From: JAGVPT01 sp035500675 | GTDB taxonomy: Bacteria; Bacteroidota; Ignavibacteria; UBA10030; UBA8401 | NCBI GenBank assembly: GCA_035500675.1 | Contig: DATJXA010000030.1 | Location: forward strand, 1-6,815 | Direction: 5' to 3' | DNA: 6,815 nucleotides | In this document: piece by piece, positions 1 to 5,716 of the stretch | Position numbering within the stretch: the first letter of the stretch is position 1 | Layout: each line of letters begins with the position of its first letter | Made by a program: the position numbers and the translations under genes | Notes under the pieces: generated by a model | Seen by the model: only the letters and a program-made list of their open reading frames with translations | Databases searched by the model: none | What the model was told of the DNA's origin: nothing

Positions 1-1
1 T

Positions 2-667
2 CGCATCAACGAAGGGGAGATGCCCGATTTTTCGGAGGACTTTAAATTTCTCGAGGAAATCTCGCCCGAAAGGATCCAGGAAACGATAGTGCGGCTGTGT
101 TCAACAATACTTCCACAAAATTATCGGTATAATTCATTCGACGATGTCCAAGTATTATCGCCGATGCACAACGGCGCATCCGGCGTACGCGAACTCAACA
201 AAGAACTGCAGCAGTCGTTGAACGGCCATTCGCGCGTTTGCTGGCAGGGGAGCGAGAGGAAATTTCTCATAGGGGATAAAGTGATGCAGACAAAAAATAA
301 TTATGATAAAGACGTATTCAACGGAGACCTAGGGCGCGTTTCCGGAGTGGAGCGGGAAGACGGAGTGCTGATCGTCGATTTCTATGGCAAGAGGGTCGAA
401 TATGCCTTTGAACAGCTTGACGAGCTCACGCTGGCATACGCGATGACGATCCATAAAAGCCAGGGCAATGAGTTCAAAGCGGTCATTGTGCCCGTAGCGA
501 CCTCCCACTATATTATGCTCCAGCGCAATTTGATGTACACCGCAGTGACACGCGCGCGCGAGTTGCTTATTCTAGTGGGAGAAATGAAGGCGCTTGCTAT
601 CGCCGTGCGTAACGACGACGTGCGGGAAAGGAATACACTGCTGAAGAAAAAGCTTGAAAACAATTAA
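2..667 (+). CDS. recD2: RecD2-type ATP-dependent DNA helicase, C-terminal part (5' end outside window)
   Basis: The reading frame is open from base 2 and codes 221 residues to a TAA at 665-667; the true start lies upstream, so the ATG at 20 is internal. The fragment covers the end of an SF1B helicase of the RecD2/YrrC type, a 5'-3' DNA helicase acting in DNA repair without RecBC. Visible in order: the INEGEMP segment at the left edge; a SPMHNGASGVRELN block (about 158-200) typical of RecD2; an SH3-like segment with GDKVMQTKNNY and FNGDLG (about 260-420); motif V as MTIHKSQGNEF (443-475), where the His and Gln-Gly contact nucleotide and DNA; and motif VI as YTAVTRAR (536-559), which supplies the arginine finger. 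The last two belong to the UvrD_C_2 fold. The Walker A and B motifs must lie upstream and cannot be checked. The C-terminal end is of normal length with no sign of decay. Its stop codon lies inside the first unit of the repeat that follows. The RecD2 assignment over a TraA-like relaxase helicase rests on the SH3 segment and the short C-terminus. Confidence 0.92.
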   Translation, partial: RINEGEMPDFSEDFKFLEEISPERIQETIVRLCSTILPQNYRYNSFDDVQVLSPMHNGASGVRELNKELQQSLNGHSRVCWQGSERKFLIGDKVMQTKNNYDKDVFNGDLGRVSGVEREDGVLIVDFYGKRVEYAFEQLDELTLAYAMTIHKSQGNEFKAVIVPVATSHYIMLQRNLMYTAVTRARELLILVGEMKALAIAVRNDDVRERNTLLKKKLENN

Positions 668-751
668 GAATTAATAATTATGAATTAAGAATTGAGCTCA
701 CCCATTGCAAATTACTTAGAATTCTTAATTATTAATTCATAATTATTAATT
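662..751. repeat. Heptamer-based inverted repeat (AATTANN family) after recD2
   Basis: Two arrays of 7-nt units face each other. The left array has five units at 662-696, each starting AATT (AATTAAG, AATTAAT and variants). The right array has five units read on the minus strand from 751 down to 717. Within them, 669-688 and 732-751 are perfect 20-bp reverse complements, separated by 43 nt. The stop codon of the helicase gene (665-667) falls inside the first unit. The transcript could fold into a long AU-rich hairpin and might end or stabilise the recD2 message. No clean U-run follows, so it is called a repeat and not a terminator. Confidence 0.8.
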
Positions 752-781
752 GTTTCTATGTCACACGTCACCGAACCGCCC

Positions 782-810
782 TTGACATTTCCTGAGTCTT
801 TGGGTAATTT
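782..810 (+). promoter_or_regulatory. Possible promoter of the T9SS cargo gene
   Basis: TTGACA at 782-787 is followed after exactly 17 nt by TAATTT at 805-810, a good sigma-70-like arrangement. It would give a leader of roughly 85 nt before the ATG at 904. Primary sigma factors of Bacteroidota often prefer TTTG/TAnnTTTG, and the -10 here (TAATTTG) is one T short of that form. The remainder of the leader holds no structure I can name. Confidence 0.4.
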
Positions 811-890
811 GATTCAAAGATACCGACCAACCCGTTGTTCTGTTTACCACCCAATTTTGTAGACGACATCTTATCGGACATATAAAAGCG

Positions 891-896
891 AAAGGA
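891..896 (+). promoter_or_regulatory. Ribosome binding site of the T9SS cargo gene
   Basis: AAAGGA lies 7 nt before the ATG at 904. It fixes the start of the cargo gene, which agrees with the signal peptide beginning directly at that Met. Confidence 0.65.
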
Positions 897-903
897 CACT
901 CTG

Positions 904-3195
904 ATGAAGAATCTGCTAAAATTTTGTGCATTATTTTTTGTTCTTGCGTTATTCTGCGCGCCCGCCAATGCCGCTTCGATTACCAGCGCGCAATCAGGAA
1001 ACTGGAATAATGTGAGCACATGGGTGGGGGGCGCAGTTCCGGGAAGTTCGGATGACGCGATTATTGCTGCCGGGCATACGGTCACTCTAGATGTATCACC
1101 AACTGTTGCAAATTGTACAGTAAATGGAACAGGTACACTTGATGCCGGAATAAACACGCTTACGGTCACAGGAACCTTTACTTTAACGAGCGGGGCGACG
1201 TTTAAGCAAGGAGGGGCAGTAACAACTGTTCCCGGAGCGACCAGAGCGTTCGATTCTAACAGCACATATATTTTCAATGGGGCACAAAACGGCATCTCGG
1301 ATTTTGTTTCCTTCGGAAATTTGACCTGGAGTTCTTCCATAGGAGCATCGCTCGGCGGGAATCTTTCCGTAGCCGGAAATCTCACATTGCTCAATTGTAA
1401 TGAGCTTCAGGGGTCGTTCGGTGCGACAGCTCCGACTCACAGTATAGCCGGTAATGTCGTAGTGGACGGATCTTCGGCTGCTTTGGATGGAGCCGGTGGA
1501 ACCGGAAGCGGAACGTGGAATATCAACGGAAACGTCACGATACAAAACGGAGGCTCTTTGAAAGGCGGCAGTGACGTCAATGCGAACAGCGGCAACGGCA
1601 TTTTCAACATCAAAGGAAATCTCGTCAACAACGGGACGATCGCTCAGGGGAACAACGCCACGGGTGTTTTCTTTCTGAATTTTACCGGAATGTCCGCACA
1701 GTCAGTCTCCGGTACTGAGGCACAATTTGATTTGCAAAATATCACAATTAATAACTCCGCAGGTGTGACTCTAAACGAGGATATTTTTGTTCAGGATACG
1801 CTCTTCCTTACAAGCGGAGCATTCAGCAACCAGACATTTCTCCACTTCTACGCCGGCGGCGGGGCAACCATTTCTCGAAGCGGTGGGACACTTGGATCAT
1901 TGGTGGATCCTTTGAACATCTCAGGAGATCTCCGTGTGACGTACACGGGCTCAAGTCCGACTACGACCGGCAACGAAATACCCGCGACGTCCGATAAGTT
2001 AGCCGACCTTACCATTAACAACAGCGGCGGCGTTACGTTGAACTCCAATGCAACGGTGAATGGAACGCTGATTTTGACTAACGGCAAGTTAACGCTCGGG
2101 TCGAAAAACCTTACAGTGACTACGACGAACGCAATCAGCGTCGCGAACGCATCAACTTATATCATAACAAACTCTACCGGTGCGTTAAGGCAGAATGTCC
2201 CGACATCGAACACAGATGTCTCATTCCCGGTCGGCACCTCTTTAGGCGCAAATCCCGCAGTGCTCAATAATAACGGGGGACAAGCCGATACGTTCTCGGT
2301 CAAAGTTGTAAGCTCGACAAGCAACGTTACTGATGCAAACAGCGTTGTCCATGATCAATGGACGGTGAGCGAGGGCGTAAGCGGGGGAAGTAATCTTACA
2401 CTTCGTCTTCAATGGAACGCGGGCGATGAAGGGTCGACTTTTTCGGGTTCCCGCGGCAGTGCACACGTAGGCCTCTATTCGGGTTCGGGAACCGCGTGGA
2501 CGTCAATAGCGACCTCGATCAGCGGGTCAGGTCCTTATACGGCTGCGTCAACGGCTGCGGTGACAAGCGCGGTTCAGAATGCAGTCTTTACTGTTGCACT
2601 CCCGGTTGTTCTTCCGGTTGAACTTACTTCATTTACCGCCACACCGAGCAACGGAAAAATTGAATTGGCTTGGACGACTGCGACTGAAACGAACAACTCC
2701 GGCTTCGACATTGAACGAAGGACAGTCAGCAGTGAACAGGCAGCAGTGAACAATTGGACAAAGATAGGTTTTGTCGATGGGCACGGCACGACGAACGCTC
2801 CGCAGAACTATTCATTTACCGACGCTTCGGCGACGATCGGAAAATATGCGTATCGTTTGAAACAGATCGACCGCAACGGAGCGTTTGTGTATAACCAAGA
2901 AGTCGACGTGACATCTGGAATCACGCCGAACACCATCCTCCTCGACAATAACTACCCGAACCCGTTCAACCCGTCGACGAAGATCTCGTTTGTGTTGGGC
3001 ACAACAGGGCATGCGACGCTCAAAGTGTTCAATCTTCTCGGGCAAGAGGTCGCGACCCTCGCAAACGGAAATTTCAACGCCAACGAAGTGCAGGAAGTCA
3101 CCTTCGACGCATCGCATCTTTCGAGCGGTATTTATTATTACCAATTGAAGAGCGGTGATAGAACAGAGATCAAGAAAATGATGCTGTTGAAGTAA
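904..3195 (+). CDS. Secreted beta-rich protein with T9SS type A C-terminal sorting domain
   Basis: A 763-residue exported protein of unknown specific function. Residues 1-23 form a signal peptide: Lys at 3 and 6, a Leu/Phe-rich core, and a likely cut after ANA. Residues 31-63 match the GNW..STW..G..P...D opening with a GHTVTLD strand, common at the start of secreted G8-like or beta-helix proteins in this group. Residues about 64-430 are low-complexity Gly/Asn/Thr/Ser-rich short strands, with two related copies of a TINNS.GVTLN...V..TL.LT.G unit at about 280-310 and 370-400, suggesting a solenoid. A FPVGT domain with a conserved W486 spans about 430-560. From 570 comes the LPVELTSFTA...W.TATE.NN.GF.IERR fibronectin-like segment found ahead of sorting signals. 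Residues 680-763 are the sorting domain (NNYPNPFNPST, LLGQEVATL, LSSGIYYYQL, ending KKMMLLK). In known T9SS systems this domain directs transport across the outer membrane and is removed by PorU. Surface or matrix roles are plausible; no catalytic motif is seen. A heptamer array encodes part of the 607-618 linker. It has its own leader and terminator and is probably monocistronic. Confidence 0.93.
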   Translation: MKNLLKFCALFFVLALFCAPANAASITSAQSGNWNNVSTWVGGAVPGSSDDAIIAAGHTVTLDVSPTVANCTVNGTGTLDAGINTLTVTGTFTLTSGATFKQGGAVTTVPGATRAFDSNSTYIFNGAQNGISDFVSFGNLTWSSSIGASLGGNLSVAGNLTLLNCNELQGSFGATAPTHSIAGNVVVDGSSAALDGAGGTGSGTWNINGNVTIQNGGSLKGGSDVNANSGNGIFNIKGNLVNNGTIAQGNNATGVFFLNFTGMSAQSVSGTEAQFDLQNITINNSAGVTLNEDIFVQDTLFLTSGAFSNQTFLHFYAGGGATISRSGGTLGSLVDPLNISGDLRVTYTGSSPTTTGNEIPATSDKLADLTINNSGGVTLNSNATVNGTLILTNGKLTLGSKNLTVTTTNAISVANASTYIITNSTGALRQNVPTSNTDVSFPVGTSLGANPAVLNNNGGQADTFSVKVVSSTSNVTDANSVVHDQWTVSEGVSGGSNLTLRLQWNAGDEGSTFSGSRGSAHVGLYSGSGTAWTSIATSISGSGPYTAASTAAVTSAVQNAVFTVALPVVLPVELTSFTATPSNGKIELAWTTATETNNSGFDIERRTVSSEQAAVNNWTKIGFVDGHGTTNAPQNYSFTDASATIGKYAYRLKQIDRNGAFVYNQEVDVTSGITPNTILLDNNYPNPFNPSTKISFVLGTTGHATLKVFNLLGQEVATLANGNFNANEVQEVTFDASHLSSGIYYYQLKSGDRTEIKKMMLLK
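2723..2757 (+). repeat. Heptamer direct repeat inside the T9SS cargo coding sequence
   Basis: Five consecutive 7-nt units fill 2723-2757, four beginning CAG and one CAA; CAGTGAA occurs twice (2730-2736 and 2744-2750). The 12-nt word CAGCAGTGAACA is repeated exactly at 2727-2738 and 2741-2752, 14 nt (two units) apart. It encodes residues about 607-618 (TVSSEQAAVNNW), a linker between the IERR strand and the WTKIGFV strand. Because 7 is not a multiple of 3, gain or loss of single units would break the frame; only changes of three units keep it. Confidence 0.7.
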
Positions 3196-3215
3196 CAGTT
3201 TAATCAGAGTAGACC

Positions 3216-3253
3216 AGAAGAGCCTCCGTGAAGAGCGGGGGCTCTTTTCGTTT
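3216..3253 (+). terminator. Rho-independent terminator of the T9SS cargo gene
   Basis: A GC-rich stem pairs AAGAGCCTCCG (3218-3228) with CGGGGGCTCTT (3236-3246): 11 pairs including one G-U, with a 7-nt loop. A T-rich tail (TTTTCGTTT) follows. It starts about 20 nt after the TAA at 3193-3195, in the expected place to end the cargo transcript and separate it from the HIT gene. Confidence 0.88.
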
Positions 3254-3314
3254 ATACGTCAGCCGGATTCTTGCCTTTTACAGTTCATGGACGAATGCTC
3301 TCTCTTCACTTGAA

Positions 3315-3340
3315 AATCGCAAATCGTCAATCGTCAATGC
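3315..3340 (+). repeat. Short heptamer direct repeat (AATCGTC family)
   Basis: Three full 7-nt units and part of a fourth run through 3315-3340: AATCGCA, then AATCGTC twice, then AATGC. It lies between the cargo gene terminator and the probable promoter of the HIT gene. No inverted partner is visible nearby. Confidence 0.65.
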
Positions 3341-3343
3341 TTA

Positions 3344-3375
3344 TTTGCATCCCTCCTCCATCCTCGGTATATTTC
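3344..3375 (+). promoter_or_regulatory. Possible Bacteroidota-type promoter of the HIT gene
   Basis: TTTG at 3344-3347 is followed after 20 nt by TATATTTC at 3368-3375, close to the TTTG / TAnnTTTG pattern described for the primary sigma factor of Bacteroidota (last base C instead of G). The same stretch also reads as a weak sigma-70 pair, TTGCAT-17-TATATT. Initiation a few bases downstream would give a leader of about 20 nt carrying the AAAGGA ribosome site. It lies after the terminator at 3216-3253, so the HIT gene needs its own promoter here. Confidence 0.45.
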
Positions 3376-3390
3376 TTCGATAAAATTTTG

Positions 3391-3396
3391 AAAGGA
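3391..3396 (+). promoter_or_regulatory. Ribosome binding site of the HIT gene
   Basis: AAAGGA ends 4 nt before the ATG at 3401. The spacing is short but supports this start, as does the family-typical N-terminus MERLFSPWR. Confidence 0.55.
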
Positions 3397-3400
3397 TGTT

Positions 3401-3904
3401 ATGGAACGACTTTTTTCCCCTTGGAGGTCTCAGTATATCGCTTCTTTGTCCGTCCCCAAAAACGGCCGGAACGATCGGTGCCTTTTTTGCGATGTTGCAA
3501 AGGAAAAGAGCGATTCCAAAAATCTTATTCTTTTCCGCCGCCGTCATTGTTTTGCGATGATGAACCTCTACCCTTACAATAGCGGCCACGTCCTGATTAT
3601 TCCCTATACCCATACGTCAGAAATGGGAAAACTGACAAAGAAAGAATATGCCGAGGTCATGTCTGCCACGAGCGATATCATCCGGGCGCTGACGAAGGCC
3701 TTCCAGCCGCATGGTTTTAATTTCGGGGCGAATTTAGGAAAGGTCGCAGGCGCGGGCATCGACCAGCATATCCATTTTCATGTTGTCCCCCGATGGAACG
3801 GCGATACGAATTTTATGCCGACGCTTGCCGACACAAAAGTCGTGTCCGAAGAAATCAACGCAACGTACAGGAAATTGAAGAAACAACTCTCCACGAAAAC
3901 ATAG
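3401..3904 (+). CDS. HIT-family hydrolase/phosphorylase (Ap4A phosphorylase-like)
   Basis: A 167-residue cytoplasmic protein of the histidine triad superfamily, which cleaves or phosphorolyses nucleotides such as diadenosine polyphosphates through a nucleotidyl-histidine intermediate. The triad is clear: QHIHFHVVP with H123, H125 and H127, H125 being the expected nucleophile by family comparison. N111 in NLGKVAGAG and H63 in NSGHVLIIP are the usual nucleotide-pocket positions. C27 and C30 (CLFC) form a CxxC that, probably with a later His such as H71, binds a structural zinc. The opening MERLFSPWRSQYI is the hallmark of the longer bacterial branch that includes the mycobacterial Ap4A phosphorylase Rv2613c; ordinary HinT proteins are about 110-120 residues and lack it. 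Exact substrate cannot be decided from sequence. The start is supported by AAAGGA upstream. It has a private promoter and is separated from the methyltransferase gene by a long inverted repeat, so co-transcription is possible but not obvious. Confidence 0.92.
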   Translation: MERLFSPWRSQYIASLSVPKNGRNDRCLFCDVAKEKSDSKNLILFRRRHCFAMMNLYPYNSGHVLIIPYTHTSEMGKLTKKEYAEVMSATSDIIRALTKAFQPHGFNFGANLGKVAGAGIDQHIHFHVVPRWNGDTNFMPTLADTKVVSEEINATYRKLKKQLSTKT

Positions 3905-3931
3905 TTCATGTTTTCTCCCCTGAACGTGATA

Positions 3932-4061
3932 AAGAATGCAAAACTCAAAGTGCAAAGGGCAAAATTTCAATAAAAAGTTGAAAATTGAATCGTAATAGAC
4001 TTATAACTTTATACTTTCAACTGTAATTTTGCCCTTTGCACTTTGAATTTTAAACTTGCCA
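3932..4061. repeat. Long heptamer-based inverted repeat (CAAANNN family) between HIT and methyltransferase genes
   Basis: Nearly the whole gap is in 7-nt register. The left half (from 3939) runs as purine-rich units such as CAAAGTG and CAAAGGG, and the pattern continues more loosely to about 3990. From 3999 to 4061 nine successive units carry a pyrimidine-TT core (for example ACTTTAT, CTTTGCA). Positions 3945-3966 and 4025-4046 are perfect 22-bp reverse complements. Inside them AGTTGAAA (3976-3983) pairs with TTTCAACT (4015-4022), so a nested hairpin is possible. The right arm reaches to within 24 nt of the methyltransferase ATG and could affect its translation or end the HIT transcript. There is no U-run for a standard terminator. 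Confidence 0.85.
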
Positions 4062-4069
4062 TCGATCAT

Positions 4070-5617
4070 ATGCACCCCCAATCAATCCACAGCAAACCCA
4101 TCGGCGCTTTTATGACGCCGCTAGAAACAACCAAATGGGTAGTCGAGAAATACGGTCTTTTTGAGGACTGGGTTGACGGGGCAACCGTCCTCGACCCGAC
4201 TGCGGGTGATGGAAATTTTCTCGAAGCGTTCATTTTGCTTGCTCGGGAAAAGGAAGTCACAATAAATCGGTGGATGCTCAAGCGCCTTTTCGGTATCGAA
4301 AGGGAAAAGAAGTTCATCGCTAATTTCCGTCGAAGAATGAGGAAATGCTACGGTCTCGATATTCCGGAAGAAAATTTTTATGCCGGCGATTTTATTTTAT
4401 CGGACCATAAGATGAAAGCCGATATCATCGTTGGGAACCCGCCGTGGCAGAATTTCAACGAATTGCCTGATCGATACAAAGAGCGGCTTAAACCATATTT
4501 TTTTACATACCACCTCGCGGAAAATCCGCGCGCATTACTCCTTGGAGGATCAAGGATCGATATTGCCGCCCTTGTCATCGCGAAAAGCCTCACTAACCAT
4601 CTAGTTCACAAAGGAAAAGCTTTCTTTTTCCTTCCGCTTTCGATTTTTCTGAACGATCTGGCTCATCGCGTTTTTCGAAAGTATGCACTCGGCGAGACCA
4701 AATTTGCCGTGAAAGAAATCTATGATTTCGAGGGAGAATCTCTGTTCGACGGGGTCGCAACGCGCTATGGGTTTGTCGCATTCCAGCGCGATGCAATGCA
4801 AGAATTTCCCGTCCCATATTTTGTGAAAGATCGCGGTTCTTGGGTTCGGAAGGACGCTCGTCCGCTTTTTCGGCCGGACGATCCGTTAAGCGTTGGCAAG
4901 CATCGGAAGACGCGCGTTCCGTTGGATGAACCTTTCAAAAGAATAAAAATTGCTCTTCATTCGAAGCCCCGCCAAGGAGTGAATACGTGTGGCGCGAACG
5001 ATGTGTTTATTTTTGACCGCCTTAAAAATCTCGACGAGCACACGGCAATTGTCGGCAACAAAAATTGCGAAGGAATACGACTGCCGACGGAATTCCTCTT
5101 TCCGCTCACCGTGAAGGATAATTTTACTCAACACGATCCAACTCCGCGCCGCTACGTTCTTATCCCCCACAATGCGCACACCGGAAAACCGTTGGAACTA
5201 TTTGAGATCGAAAAAGAACCCCTGCTCCAGAAGTATCTTAATTCACAGAGAGCCGTTCTCCAAAAGCGCAAAGGAGTATTGATCAATGCATGGATCGCCA
5301 GAGGTTATTGGTGGGCGCTTCTTGGAGTGGGAAAATATTCGTTTTCTCACCACAAAGTGATGTGGGAGGCGTACGGAAAAAAAAGGTTTTTACCGAAAGT
5401 TTTTTCCAATGCGGGGGATCTGTGCTGGCAAGGGAATCAATCCCTCCACGCATACATCCCTTTGGCTAGCCTCGCTTCCGCAAAAAAAATTCAGCGCCGA
5501 CTACAGATGCCTTTCGTCGAGAAGTTCCTTTCTTCTCATCGAATGGAAGGAACGTGCAATTGGGCTCAGCCAGGCAGGATATCACGGTTGCTTGAATTTG
5601 TAGACTTGCCTGAATGA
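4070..5617 (+). CDS. Solitary gamma-class N6-adenine DNA methyltransferase (TaqI/Eco57I-like)
   Basis: A 515-residue (from this ATG) S-adenosylmethionine-dependent enzyme expected to methylate adenine N6 in a specific DNA sequence. Motifs in order: X as GAFMTP (12-17), I as DPTAGDGNF (42-50, SAM binding), II as GIE (75-77), III as GDF (106-108), IV as NPPW (123-126, catalytic for amino-methylation). The order X-I-IV with the recognition region C-terminal is the gamma class, as in M.TaqI. Residues about 270-515 hold the probable target-recognition domain, including KYLNSQRAVLQKR and an ARGYWWALLGVGKYSF block. The N-terminus has no PD-(D/E)xK nuclease domain and no endonuclease gene lies on either side, so this is not a complete type IIG enzyme and looks like an orphan or the remnant of a restriction-modification pair. 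The start is uncertain: ATG 4070 has no clear Shine-Dalgarno site; a TTG at 4043 in frame lies in the repeat arm, and ATG 4112 would cut motif X. It ends TGA at 5615-5617. Base composition resembles the neighbours, so there is no sign of recent transfer. Confidence 0.88.
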   Translation: MHPQSIHSKPIGAFMTPLETTKWVVEKYGLFEDWVDGATVLDPTAGDGNFLEAFILLAREKEVTINRWMLKRLFGIEREKKFIANFRRRMRKCYGLDIPEENFYAGDFILSDHKMKADIIVGNPPWQNFNELPDRYKERLKPYFFTYHLAENPRALLLGGSRIDIAALVIAKSLTNHLVHKGKAFFFLPLSIFLNDLAHRVFRKYALGETKFAVKEIYDFEGESLFDGVATRYGFVAFQRDAMQEFPVPYFVKDRGSWVRKDARPLFRPDDPLSVGKHRKTRVPLDEPFKRIKIALHSKPRQGVNTCGANDVFIFDRLKNLDEHTAIVGNKNCEGIRLPTEFLFPLTVKDNFTQHDPTPRRYVLIPHNAHTGKPLELFEIEKEPLLQKYLNSQRAVLQKRKGVLINAWIARGYWWALLGVGKYSFSHHKVMWEAYGKKRFLPKVFSNAGDLCWQGNQSLHAYIPLASLASAKKIQRRLQMPFVEKFLSSHRMEGTCNWAQPGRISRLLEFVDLPE

Positions 5618-5624
5618 TGATTAC

Positions 5625-5668
5625 TCTGAGCGCTCAGATTTTGCGCAGATTGCAGATTTCTCAGATTG
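5625..5668. repeat. Palindrome plus CAGATT heptamer repeats after the methyltransferase gene
   Basis: TCTGAGCGCTCAGA (5625-5638) is a perfect 14-bp palindrome starting 7 nt after the TGA. It overlaps the first of four direct copies of CAGATT, at 5635, 5646, 5653 and 5662. The second and third are adjacent 7-nt units (CAGATTG, CAGATTT); the outer copies are offset by 4 and 2 extra bases. It could fold into a weak hairpin followed by TTTT, but the stem is too short to call a terminator with confidence. Confidence 0.6.
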
Positions 5669-5716
5669 AATGACTGCGAATGCCTCACGTAGGTCTAATA
5701 AATTTTCATTTTATCG

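Noticed and set aside
20..667. ATG at 20 as the start of a short complete helicase-like gene
   Set aside because: The frame is open through the left edge and the conserved INEGEMP segment spans that Met; the helicase motors I-III must lie upstream.
669..751. Inverted repeat as terminal repeats of an insertion sequence
   Set aside because: Only 43 nt lie between the arms, no transposase is present, and no target-site duplication is visible; a non-autonomous mini-element remains possible but unsupported.
768..3144. Several open frames of 70-208 codons on the minus strand opposite the T9SS cargo gene
   Set aside because: They are shadows of the strongly coding + strand: Pro/Val-rich or basic composition, no ribosome sites and no recognisable domains.
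3271..3582. A 103-codon + frame overlapping the start of the HIT gene
   Set aside because: It runs through the repeat, promoter and HIT gene in another frame and its translation resembles no protein family; the HIT frame has all family motifs.
662..4061. Repeats considered as a CRISPR array
   Set aside because: Units are 7 nt, degenerate and directly adjacent, without 25-40 nt repeats or unique spacers, and no cas gene is present.
4070..5617. Methyltransferase as a complete type IIG restriction enzyme or BREX PglX
   Set aside because: The protein begins directly with motif X, lacks an N-terminal nuclease domain, is far shorter than PglX, and no BREX gene flanks it.
5699..5707. TAAATTTT before the peptidase gene as a -10 box
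   Set aside because: No TTTG or TTGACA-like element lies at the required distance and the leader would be only about 10 nt.
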